Position numbers and translations under genes: made by a program
Part shown: positions 1 through 6,070 of the stretch, piece by piece
Numbering within the stretch: the first letter of the stretch is position 1
Layout of the letters: every line of letters begins with the position of its first letter
DNA from: an uncultured Bacteroidales bacterium
GTDB lineage: Bacteria; Bacteroidota; Bacteroidia; Bacteroidales; UBA932
DNA length: 10,499 bases
NCBI GenBank assembly: GCA_946406095.1
Contig: CAMJJO010000059.1
Coordinates: 1-10,499, forward strand
Direction of reading: 5' to 3'
Notes under the pieces: model-generated
Databases searched by the model: none
Told to the model about the DNA's origin: nothing
Seen by the model: the letters and a program-made list of their open reading frames with translations, nothing else

Positions 1-32
1 ATGTACTAATAATAAATCTAAATAACCCAATT

Positions 33-284
33 ATGACTAACGAAGAAATCGTAAAGAAAGTGAAGGCCATCATCGTCGACAAGCTCGGCGTGGAGCCCTC
101 CGAGGTTACTGAGACCGCAAACTTCACCAACGACCTTGGTGCAGATTCCCTTGATACCGTAGAGCTCCTTATGGAGTTCGAGAAGGAGTTCGGTGTAAAG
201 ATTCCCGATGAGGAAACCAGCACTATCTCCACCGTTGCAGATGCAATCGCAAAGGTAGCAGAGAAACTTGGCGTGACCGAGTAA
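33..284 (+). CDS. acpP: acyl carrier protein
   Basis: Small acidic carrier protein (83 aa) that holds growing acyl chains on a 4'-phosphopantetheine arm during type II fatty acid synthesis in the cytosol; it also supplies acyl groups for lipid A and phospholipids. The diagnostic motif GADSLDTVEL is present, and Ser39 in DSL is the expected attachment site for the prosthetic group. The following helix (LLMEFEKEFGVKIPDEE) is the usual acidic recognition helix. Length is slightly above the usual 77-80 aa because of a few extra C-terminal residues. The ATG at 33 follows an A/T-rich stretch with no Shine-Dalgarno, as is common in this phylum. The gene is closed by a strong hairpin and the next gene faces it, so fabF, which normally follows acpP in Bacteroidota, is not downstream. 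The sequence looks like a housekeeping fatty-acid ACP, not a secondary-metabolism ACP. Its promoter lies outside the window. Confidence 0.97.
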   Translation: MTNEEIVKKVKAIIVDKLGVEPSEVTETANFTNDLGADSLDTVELLMEFEKEFGVKIPDEETSTISTVADAIAKVAEKLGVTE

Positions 285-302
285 TCTCAGCCAGATAACA
301 AT

Positions 303-333
303 AAAGAGGGCTGCCGTCTGGCAGCCCTCTTTT
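303..333. terminator. bidirectional intrinsic terminator between acpP and tlpA-like gene
   Basis: A perfect 13-bp stem (303-315 pairs with 320-332) encloses a 4-base loop, GTCT. It is flanked by an A-run on the left (AAA) and a T-run on the right (TTTT), so either strand gives a GC-rich hairpin followed by U residues. It lies 18 bases after the acpP stop and directly abuts the stop codon of the minus-strand thioredoxin gene at 335, so it can end both converging transcripts. Confidence 0.9.
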
Positions 334-334
334 C

Positions 335-877
335 TTATAGTATTCCGGAAAGGACCTTGTCCAGACCCTCCCCGCGGAGCCCGTCTCCGCGCTTGACTAT
401 CTTGCCGTCCGGGCCGAAGAGGATCAAGTGGGGGATGCCCTCGATGCCGTAGATGTCGGTGGGCACCTGACCGGCGTTGACTATCTGGTTCCAGACCACC
501 CCGTGCTCGGCCGCTGCCTTGGCGGTGTCTTCGGGCTTGTCCCAGACCGCTACGCTCAGCACGTCGAACTTGTCCCCTTTATATTTCTCGTAGGCGGCTT
601 TGATGTTGGGAATCTCGCGCTTGCAGGGTCCGCACCAGCTGGCCCAGAAATCCACGAGGATGTACTTGCCTTTGCCCACGTAGTCGGAGAGTTTGGCAAC
701 GCTGCCGTCCGGCTGCACTGCTTCGAAATCGGTAAACATTGCGCCTTCTTCGGTGCTTGCGACCAGGCTTGCCTTGGTCTGCTCGGAGGCATTGTCTTGT
801 TTCGCGGAAGCCTTCTTGTTCCCGCAGGCAGTCAGGGCCAGGACGACCGTGACGGCCAGGATGATGTATTTCTTCAT
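335..877 (-). CDS. TlpA-family thioredoxin-like lipoprotein
   Basis: Predicted envelope-anchored thiol-disulfide oxidoreductase of the TlpA/ResA type (180 aa). Residues 1-18 form a lipoprotein signal peptide ending in LTAC, so Cys18 should be lipidated. A Lys/Ser/Ala-rich linker to about residue 45 leads into a thioredoxin fold. The redox motif WCGPC is at residues 81-85 after the strand YILVDFWAS, and the expected cis-proline is Pro149 in GIPHLILF. The family reduces or isomerises disulfides in exported proteins or acts in cytochrome c maturation; the substrate here is unknown. The start at 877 is chosen because MKKYIILAV begins a proper signal peptide; the reading frame runs on to 949, but that extension overlaps the upstream gene and has no secretory character. 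The gene lies 10 bases after the DUF4270 lipoprotein stop, as the last gene of that operon, and ends at a shared terminator. Confidence 0.93.
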   Translation of the reverse strand: MKKYIILAVTVVLALTACGNKKASAKQDNASEQTKASLVASTEEGAMFTDFEAVQPDGSVAKLSDYVGKGKYILVDFWASWCGPCKREIPNIKAAYEKYKGDKFDVLSVAVWDKPEDTAKAAAEHGVVWNQIVNAGQVPTDIYGIEGIPHLILFGPDGKIVKRGDGLRGEGLDKVLSGIL

Positions 878-887
878 ATAGGAAAGT

Positions 888-2534
888 TTATTCGTTCGGG
901 ATGGAATAGGTGAAGCTGAAGCTGGGCCTGAGGGCGGGATCGGCCGCATCAGGGCCGTACAGCTTGCAGTAGTAGTAGCGGTCGCGGTCCAGGGTGGGAG
1001 TCTTCGTGGAGGTTGTGGAGGAACTCCCGTACATCTGCGCCATCATGGCGTAGTTGTAGTAGTTGGAATAGCCGTAACCTCCGTAGCCGTATCCACCGTA
1101 ACCATAGCCTCCGCCGTACATGTTGCTCATCATGCTCTGGTATGCGAGATAATTGAAGTACTCGCTCATCTCGGAGTTGCCGCTGGTGGTGGTAGTGGTG
1201 ATGTCGTTGTGCTGGACGAGCAGCCAGATGTCGTAGTCTCCGCTGTCCATCTTGTCGGAGCCGTCCCCGAGCCCGAGCAGCCTCTGGAGGTGATAGGTGA
1301 TGTCCGGGGAATAAGTCATCTGCGAGCGGTGGATGCCTCCCTGGTCTTCGTTCTCATCGGAGGCGTCGGTCAGGCCCATATAGCTGAGCATGCCGGGCTC
1401 CGTGCCGTGGATGAGGCAGGTGGGGCTCAGTATGTCCGGCACCTTGTACATCGTTTCGAAGTCGGCGTCCGGCTCCATGTAATGCAGGGTAATGGTGGCT
1501 TTGTTCACTACCACTTTCTCGGGGTCGTGCCCGTTTGCCTTTATCATGGCCACCGCCTTGTCCCTAATGTCTTTGGCGGAGATGACAGGTTTCACGCCGC
1601 CGCCACCCTCGATATAGATCACGTCGGAGGCGGGCCCGACCTTGGAGGCGGAGGCATCCCCCGTGACATTGGCGCAGTACTGGGGGAAGCTGCCGGTGCC
1701 GGAATGGGTGAGAAGCGAATCCACGTCGTAGAAGTCGGTGGCGGAGTAGTAGAACCAGAAGGTGCTATCCTTTTTCACGTCCTTGCCGTCGATCTTCCAG
1801 GTGGAGTTGAACTTGAGCGACGCCACGCTGCCCTGGATGTAGCTATTGTCGGAATCGTACTGCAGCTGGAGCTGGAAGATGTTGAAACGCCCGCCCCTGC
1901 CGACCGGCTTGCCGGTGGTGATGTAGATGCCGGGGAAGCGCTTGGTGTAGAGCTTGATATCCTTCGACTCCTCCTTGGTGATGGTCAGGAACTTCTCGCC
2001 GAACTCCTTCGAGAAGTTGAAGCTGAGGGAGTCCCCGTTGCCGATTACCGGGATGGAGGTGGTGACCAGCTTGGTGCCGTGCGCTGGCTCGGACTTGCAG
2101 AAGGTGCGGTAGTCGGGATCCAGCGGCTCGCTGAGTTCATACACGTATACGCTCTGGAGGATGTTGCTCTGGTCCAGGTCGCAGACGGAGCTGGAATCCG
2201 CGATCGCAGAGAAGTGGAAGCTCCGGAACTCGGGGTTCTTGCCGAAATCCAGGGAATCCACGTACATGGGCACCAGCGTAATGCAGCTGCTGCGGGTGCT
2301 GAGGCCGAATTCCTCGTCGTTGCGGATGGCGCCGACGGTGATGCGGGTGGAAGAATAGGCAGACAGGCTGTCCGCCAACTTCATCTGCACCGGGATTTCC
2401 ACGGGATCGGGACTGACTACTTTATAGGTATGGTTGACGGGAAGAAAGCTTCCGCCTAATTCATTATCTACCGACACACAGCCGATGCAGCAAAGGAACG
2501 TCGCCGCAGCGGCAAGGAACCAACGTGATTTCAT
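888..2534 (-). CDS. DUF4270 family lipoprotein
   Basis: Large exported protein (548 aa) that I assign to DUF4270, a Bacteroidota-restricted family of unknown function often found beside the short glycogen-synthase-like gene. The N-terminus MKSRWFLAAAATFLCCIGC is a short signal peptide; Cys19 is the probable lipidation site, although CIG before it is a weaker lipobox than usual. The mature part begins with the Asp/Gly-rich segment DNELGGSFLP, typical of the family, followed by mostly beta-type sequence with alternating hydrophobic residues. Residues about 473-495 carry a Tyr/Gly-rich insert of GGYGY repeats, flanked by Met-rich and Ser/Thr-rich segments. The C-terminus (PSFSFTYSIPNE) is short and lacks an obvious sorting domain. 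It starts 3 bases after the upstream stop, which implies translational coupling. Likely location is the outer membrane or cell surface (inference). No catalytic motif is visible. Confidence 0.85.
   Translation of the reverse strand: MKSRWFLAAAATFLCCIGCVSVDNELGGSFLPVNHTYKVVSPDPVEIPVQMKLADSLSAYSSTRITVGAIRNDEEFGLSTRSSCITLVPMYVDSLDFGKNPEFRSFHFSAIADSSSVCDLDQSNILQSVYVYELSEPLDPDYRTFCKSEPAHGTKLVTTSIPVIGNGDSLSFNFSKEFGEKFLTITKEESKDIKLYTKRFPGIYITTGKPVGRGGRFNIFQLQLQYDSDNSYIQGSVASLKFNSTWKIDGKDVKKDSTFWFYYSATDFYDVDSLLTHSGTGSFPQYCANVTGDASASKVGPASDVIYIEGGGGVKPVISAKDIRDKAVAMIKANGHDPEKVVVNKATITLHYMEPDADFETMYKVPDILSPTCLIHGTEPGMLSYMGLTDASDENEDQGGIHRSQMTYSPDITYHLQRLLGLGDGSDKMDSGDYDIWLLVQHNDITTTTTSGNSEMSEYFNYLAYQSMMSNMYGGGYGYGGYGYGGYGYSNYYNYAMMAQMYGSSSTTSTKTPTLDRDRYYYCKLYGPDAADPALRPSFSFTYSIPNE
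1050..1118 (-). repeat. Tyr/Gly-rich GGYGY repeat tract inside the DUF4270 gene
   Basis: Twenty-three codons encode a tract made only of Tyr, Gly, Asn and one Ser. It contains three tandem copies of the pentapeptide GGYGY followed by YSNYYNY. The three 15-base units use different synonymous codons (for example GGAGGC, GGTGGA and GGAGGT for the Gly pair), so the protein repeat is kept although the DNA copies have drifted. Low-complexity, probably flexible segment within residues 473-495 of the lipoprotein. Confidence 0.8.
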
Positions 2535-2537
2535 CTT

Positions 2538-3356
2538 CTACAACTTGTCATAAAGGGCATCGTACTCGTCGATGTAGCTCCCGTCCTCGAAACAGCCTGC
2601 CTTGAACGGCAGCACCGGCACCTTGAGGCCCTTGCAGTACTTGACCAGCTTCGGGTCCAGATCCGGGGAGGCGAAGATTATACCGTCCGAATACTTCGCT
2701 GCCGTTTCAGCAAGTTTTATGCCATCGGGCTGCTGGGAGATCGGAAGGTCTGCGGGCTTGATGGAGCCCGTGAGCGCCTTTGCCGCGAAATCCGCCGCAA
2801 ACGGGGTTGCGGGGGTATCGTTGTAGAGGGAGAGAACCACCTTGCTGTTGGAGAAGATGGGATCGTCCCGGAAGACTTTCTTGAGATAGACGGGCACCAG
2901 ATGGGAGATCCATCCCTGGCAGTGGATGATGTCCGGAGCCCAGCGCAGCTTCTTGACCGTTTCCAGCACGCCCTTCGCGAAGAATATGGCGCGCTCGTCG
3001 TTGTCGCTGAAGAAACGCCCGTCCGCATCCGCATATACGGCCTTGCGGCGGAAGTAGTCTTCGTTGTCGATGAAGTAGACCTGGATGCGGGCGGCCGGAA
3101 TGGATGCCACCTTGATGACCAGCGGACGGTCCACGTCCCCGATCACGATGTTGATGCCGGAGAGGCGGATGACCTCGTGGAGCTGATTCTTGCGCTCGTT
3201 TATGCAACCGAAACGCGGCATAAAGGAGCGGATTTCCTTCTTGCGTTCCTGTATGCCCTGGGGGAGCTGACGCCCCACCATGGACATCTCGCTCTCGGGA
3301 AGATAGGGGAATATCTCCGAGTTCACGAACAGGACCTTTTTCATTGTTTCAGCCAT
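2538..3356 (-). CDS. short glycogen/starch synthase-like protein (GT5 N-domain only)
   Basis: This 272-aa protein resembles only the N-terminal Rossmann domain of glycogen synthase (GT5); the C-terminal GT-B half, which carries the rest of the active site, is absent. The opening VLFVNSEIFPYLPESEMSMVG aligns with the usual 'VCSEMFPLLKTGGLADVIG' pattern, but KTGG, the ADP-glucose contact motif, is replaced by PESE (about residues 20-23). The later HxHDW-type segment reads HCQGW (145-149), so the Asp is missing too. Such short proteins are widespread in Bacteroidota and usually annotated glycogen/starch synthase; catalysis is doubtful here. Start choice: ATG 3356 (MAETMKK) or ATG 3344 (MKKVLF); neither has a Shine-Dalgarno. 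The frame continues upstream across ftsX, but that is an antisense shadow. First gene of an operon with the DUF4270 and TlpA-like lipoproteins, with 3 bases to the next start. Confidence 0.88.
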   Translation of the reverse strand: MAETMKKVLFVNSEIFPYLPESEMSMVGRQLPQGIQERKKEIRSFMPRFGCINERKNQLHEVIRLSGINIVIGDVDRPLVIKVASIPAARIQVYFIDNEDYFRRKAVYADADGRFFSDNDERAIFFAKGVLETVKKLRWAPDIIHCQGWISHLVPVYLKKVFRDDPIFSNSKVVLSLYNDTPATPFAADFAAKALTGSIKPADLPISQQPDGIKLAETAAKYSDGIIFASPDLDPKLVKYCKGLKVPVLPFKAGCFEDGSYIDEYDALYDKL

Positions 3357-3380
3357 ATCTGCAAATGCGCACGATTTTAA

Positions 3381-3388
3381 CAAAGGTA
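3381..3388 (-). promoter_or_regulatory. Bacteroidota -7 box for the glycogen-synthase-like operon
   Basis: Read on the minus strand this is TACCTTTG, an exact match to the Bacteroidota -7 consensus TAnnTTTG. It would place the transcription start around 3375 and leave a leader of roughly 20 bases before the ATG at 3356. I could not find a clear TTTG -33 element at the expected distance, so only the -7 half is supported. Confidence 0.6.
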
Positions 3389-3397
3389 CGAAAAAAA

Positions 3398-3429
3398 TTT
3401 GGAAATCTCTCGGCTTGCGCTTAAATTTG
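3398..3429 (+). promoter_or_regulatory. Bacteroidota promoter for the ftsX operon
   Basis: TTTG at 3398-3401, a 20-base spacer and TAAATTTG at 3422-3429 match the -33/-7 consensus of the primary sigma factor in Bacteroidota. Transcription should begin near 3435, only about 10 bases before the ATG at 3447. It starts just 10 bases from the divergent -7 box at 3381-3388, so the two promoters occupy the same short region. Confidence 0.7.
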
Positions 3430-3446
3430 ACCCAATTTCCAGAACT

Positions 3447-4325
3447 ATGCCCAAGGGAGAAAAGAAAAAGATGAAAAGACGGCTGACCGGGGCCTATGTG
3501 TCCTCGGTAATAAGCATCAGTCTGGTGCTGCTCCTCATCGGGGTCGCGTCCGCACTGATCCTCAACGCCGGCCGCGTCAGCAACTATTTCAAAGAGAATA
3601 TCCAAATTTCCCTCCTGTGCGCACCTGGGGTCAGCGAGCAGCAGGCCGCCGCATGCGCCTCCCGCATAGATTCCCTGCCCTTCATCCGCAGCACGGAACT
3701 CATCGGCAAAGCCCAGGGAGAGAAGGAACTGAAGGAGATGCTGGGGGAGGATTTCCTCTCCGTCTTCGAGACGGCGCCCATCCCCGTTTCCATCAACGTA
3801 GGGCTTAAGGCGGAGTATGTGTCGGCGGACAGCCTCGCCCGCATCATCCCCGTGCTCCAGGCCATCCCGGAGGTGGAGGAGGTGGAGAGCCGGCAGAGCC
3901 TGGTGGAGGCGCTGAACCGCAACCTTTCGGGCATTTCGCTGGTGCTGGGAGTGTTCATCGCCCTGCTGCTGTTCATCTCGTTCATCCTCATTGGCAACAC
4001 CGTCCGCCTGAGCCTGTATGCCAAGCGCTTCACCATACACACGATGCGCCTGGTGGGTGCCACGCGCGCATTCATCCGCCGGCCGTTCATCGGTTCCGCG
4101 GTGGTGCAGGGGCTGGTGTCCGGGGTCATCACCTGCGGAGTCCTGGCAGGGGCGTTGTATCTCGCAGGCCGCTCCTTCCCCCAGATCCTGGCCGTCTTCA
4201 CTCCGGAGATCCTCGCCGCGGTAGCGGGGATAGTGCTCGCCAGCGGGGTGCTCATCTGCGTCCTTGCAACATATTTCACCGTCAACAAACTCGCTCTCGC
4301 GAGCGAAGATTCTTTATACTATTAG
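3447..4325 (+). CDS. ftsX: cell division ABC transporter permease FtsX
   Basis: Integral inner-membrane protein (292 aa) that works with the ATPase FtsE to activate peptidoglycan hydrolases at the division site. The topology is that of FtsX: a basic cytosolic N-terminus (KGEKKKMKRR), a first membrane helix at about residues 18-40, a large extracytoplasmic domain to about 165, then three helices near 168-190, 218-240 and 255-280. Between helices 2 and 3, the cytosolic segment LSLYAKRFTIHTMRLVGAT is the classic FtsX coupling loop. The reading frame opens at 3399, but ATG 3447 is preferred because the promoter -7 box at 3422-3429 lies inside the longer version; ATG 3471 (MKRRLTG) is another possibility. 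No ftsE is in the window. First gene of an operon with DUF3098, uppP and lpxH. Confidence 0.94.
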   Translation: MPKGEKKKMKRRLTGAYVSSVISISLVLLLIGVASALILNAGRVSNYFKENIQISLLCAPGVSEQQAAACASRIDSLPFIRSTELIGKAQGEKELKEMLGEDFLSVFETAPIPVSINVGLKAEYVSADSLARIIPVLQAIPEVEEVESRQSLVEALNRNLSGISLVLGVFIALLLFISFILIGNTVRLSLYAKRFTIHTMRLVGATRAFIRRPFIGSAVVQGLVSGVITCGVLAGALYLAGRSFPQILAVFTPEILAAVAGIVLASGVLICVLATYFTVNKLALASEDSLYY

Positions 4326-4328
4326 AAA

Positions 4329-4553
4329 ATGGATAACAAACCAGCCATAACCCGAAAGGGCCTCAAACTCCTGCTTGCCGGCGTCCTGGTGATGCTGGCC
4401 GGGTTCATCCTCATGATGGGAGGCCGCCTGCAGGATCCCCAGGTATTCAATTATGCAATGTTCGATTTCCGCCGTCTGGTGGCTGCCCCGATAGTGATAG
4501 TGGCCGGGGTCGTAGTGGTGATAGTGGCTATCATGAGGAGGGATGCGGAATGA
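4329..4553 (+). CDS. DUF3098 small membrane protein
   Basis: A 74-aa protein with two predicted membrane helices, about residues 13-31 and 52-69, joined by a short extracytoplasmic loop. I assign it to DUF3098 by the pattern LMMGGRLQDPQVFNYAMFDF followed by RRLVAAPIVIVAG, and by its position between ftsX and uppP, which is the usual place for this family in Bacteroidota. The function is unknown; the constant linkage suggests a role in the division or cell-wall machinery (inference). It starts 3 bases after the ftsX stop, and its last codons overlap the uppP start by four bases (ATGA at 4550-4553), so uppP translation is probably coupled to it. Confidence 0.88.
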   Translation: MDNKPAITRKGLKLLLAGVLVMLAGFILMMGGRLQDPQVFNYAMFDFRRLVAAPIVIVAGVVVVIVAIMRRDAE

Positions 4554-5347
4554 GCTGGTTGGAAGCGTTGATACTCGGCCTGGTGCAGGGCCTTACCGAA
4601 TTCCTTCCCGTGAGCAGCAGCGGGCATCTGGCAATAGGGCGTGAACTCCTGGGAGTCGAGGCTTCCGGGGACCTCGTGTTCGAAGTCACAGTGCACGCGG
4701 CGACCGTCCTGAGCACCATAGTGGTGTTCCGGAAGCAGATCTGGAAGCTGTTGCAGGGGCTCTTCAAGTTCAAGATGAACGACGAAACCGACTATATCCT
4801 CAAGATAGTGGTGTCCATGATTCCCGTGTTCGTGGTAGGAATGTTTTTCAAGGATTACGTCGAGGATCTGTTCTCGTCACTGATGGTGGTAGGCGTGGCT
4901 TTGCTGGTGACGGCCCTCCTTCTCTTCTTCTCGGATTTCGCATCCAAGAAGGCCCAGGCGGAAAACGGCGCCCGCAACGGCATCAAATGGTGGCAGGCGT
5001 TCGTGGTAGGCATCGGCCAGGCGATGGCCGTGATCCCCGGGCTCTCCCGCTCCGGCACTACCATCTCCACCGGCCTTATCTGTGGCGTCAAGCGCGACGT
5101 GATGGCCCAGTTCTCGTTCCTGATGGTGCTCGTGCCCATCTTGGGAGAGGCCTTCCTGGATATAGTGGGCGGGGATATGGCAGCCTCTTCGATAGGGCTG
5201 CTGCCGCTTGTGGTCGGATTCCTCGCCGCCTTCGTATCCGGGCTTTTCGCCTGCAGCGTGATGATAGCGCTGGTGCGCCGCGCCCGCCTCAGCTGGTTCG
5301 CGCTTTACTGCGCCATCGTAGGTATTCTGGTCCTCGTTTTCGCATAG
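4550..5347 (+). CDS. uppP: undecaprenyl-diphosphatase (BacA/UppP)
   Basis: Polytopic inner-membrane phosphatase (265 aa, the usual length) that converts undecaprenyl diphosphate to undecaprenyl phosphate, regenerating the lipid carrier for peptidoglycan and O-antigen synthesis; overproduction gives bacitracin resistance in other bacteria. Both catalytic motifs are intact: GLVQGLTEFLPVSSSGHL near the N-terminus (Glu17, Ser22-24, His26) and PGLSRSGTT at residues 163-171 (Ser166, Arg167). Several hydrophobic helices fill the rest. The start ATG overlaps the end of the DUF3098 gene by four bases, and the stop TAG is immediately followed by the lpxH ATG, so expression is tightly operonic. Confidence 0.97.
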   Translation: MSWLEALILGLVQGLTEFLPVSSSGHLAIGRELLGVEASGDLVFEVTVHAATVLSTIVVFRKQIWKLLQGLFKFKMNDETDYILKIVVSMIPVFVVGMFFKDYVEDLFSSLMVVGVALLVTALLLFFSDFASKKAQAENGARNGIKWWQAFVVGIGQAMAVIPGLSRSGTTISTGLICGVKRDVMAQFSFLMVLVPILGEAFLDIVGGDMAASSIGLLPLVVGFLAAFVSGLFACSVMIALVRRARLSWFALYCAIVGILVLVFA

Positions 5348-6067
5348 ATGGAAAGGTCGAAGATATACTTCGTGGCGGATGTCCACCTGGGGCTGGATGC
5401 GAATGATCCCGCAGCGCGCGAAAAGCGCTTTGTGGAGTGGCTCCGGAGCATCCGCAATCCCGAAACCAAGGCTCTATGGCTGCTGGGTGATATCTGGGAT
5501 TTCTGGTACGAGTATCGGGATGTCATCCCCCGCGAAGCGGCCCGGGTGACCGCGCAGATTCTGAATCTGGTGGATGACGGAATAGAGGTTTATTACATCC
5601 CCGGAAACCACGATATCTGGCTGTATTCTTTCTGGCAGGAGATGGGGGTGAAGGTGCTGCCCCAGCCGCAGGAGGTCGAGCTAGGCGGCAAGCGTTTCCT
5701 GCTGGGCCACGGAGATGGCCTGGGCGGTGCCAAATGGGGATACCGGCTGATGCTGCGCATCTTCCATAGCCGGGTGTGCCAAGTACTTTTCAATCAGCTG
5801 CATCCCTGGCTGGCCTACCGTTTCGGCACGGACTGGAGCAACTCCAACCGCCGCAAGCACGGGGGCTACAAGTTCAAGGGCGAGGCCGAGCCTTTGTATA
5901 AGTTCTGCGCAGATAAAACAGCGGATTACTTTATTTTCGGGCACTTCCACGATTCGGTGGACATGGCCATGCCTTCCGGCGGCCGCCTGATAGTCCTGAA
6001 AGACTGGATCGGCGACCCGGCACCCCACTTTGCCGTGTGGGATGGCGGCTCTCTCGAAATTGAATAG
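5348..6067 (+). CDS. lpxH: UDP-2,3-diacylglucosamine diphosphatase (LpxH type)
   Basis: Calcineurin-like metallophosphoesterase (239 aa) predicted to cut UDP-2,3-diacylglucosamine to lipid X and UMP, the fourth step of lipid A synthesis, at the cytosolic face of the inner membrane. The two-metal site is complete: DVHLG (Asp11, His13), GDIWDFW (Asp48), GNHD (Asn87, His88), GHGDG (His121) and GHFH (His199, His201). Residues 125-195 carry the Arg/His-rich insert (GGYKFKGEAEPLYKF) that distinguishes LpxH-like enzymes from generic phosphoesterases. The ATG is directly adjacent to the uppP stop, with no gap. The stop lies 3 bases from the stop of the convergent DUF4294 gene. Placing it after uppP is unusual compared with the truB/queA continuation often seen in the phylum (from memory). 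Substrate assignment rests on motifs. Confidence 0.92.
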   Translation: MERSKIYFVADVHLGLDANDPAAREKRFVEWLRSIRNPETKALWLLGDIWDFWYEYRDVIPREAARVTAQILNLVDDGIEVYYIPGNHDIWLYSFWQEMGVKVLPQPQEVELGGKRFLLGHGDGLGGAKWGYRLMLRIFHSRVCQVLFNQLHPWLAYRFGTDWSNSNRRKHGGYKFKGEAEPLYKFCADKTADYFIFGHFHDSVDMAMPSGGRLIVLKDWIGDPAPHFAVWDGGSLEIE

Positions 6068-6070
6068 GGT

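Noticed and set aside
428..913. Plus-strand open frame opposite the TlpA-like gene
   Set aside because: Antisense shadow: it overlaps a complete thioredoxin-fold protein with lipobox and WCGPC, and has no motif of its own.
878..949. N-terminal extension of the TlpA-like protein
   Set aside because: It would overlap the DUF4270 coding end and put a Pro/Ser-rich stretch before a perfect lipoprotein signal peptide.
1209..2459. Long plus-strand open frame (416 codons) opposite the DUF4270 gene
   Set aside because: Its product is a Val/Gly/Ala/Asp/His-rich string with no domain, typical of the antisense of GC-rich coding DNA. The minus-strand gene has a signal peptide, operon spacing and a recognised family.
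3357..4040. Upstream extension of the GT5-like frame on the minus strand
   Set aside because: The extra 228 residues are antisense to ftsX, low-complexity (Glu/Gln/His-rich), and contain the promoter region; the family start matches 3356 or 3344.
6068..6070. Terminator between lpxH and the DUF4294 gene
   Set aside because: Only three bases separate the stops, and I see no GC-rich hairpin with a T-run around them; termination must occur inside the opposite gene or by another mechanism.
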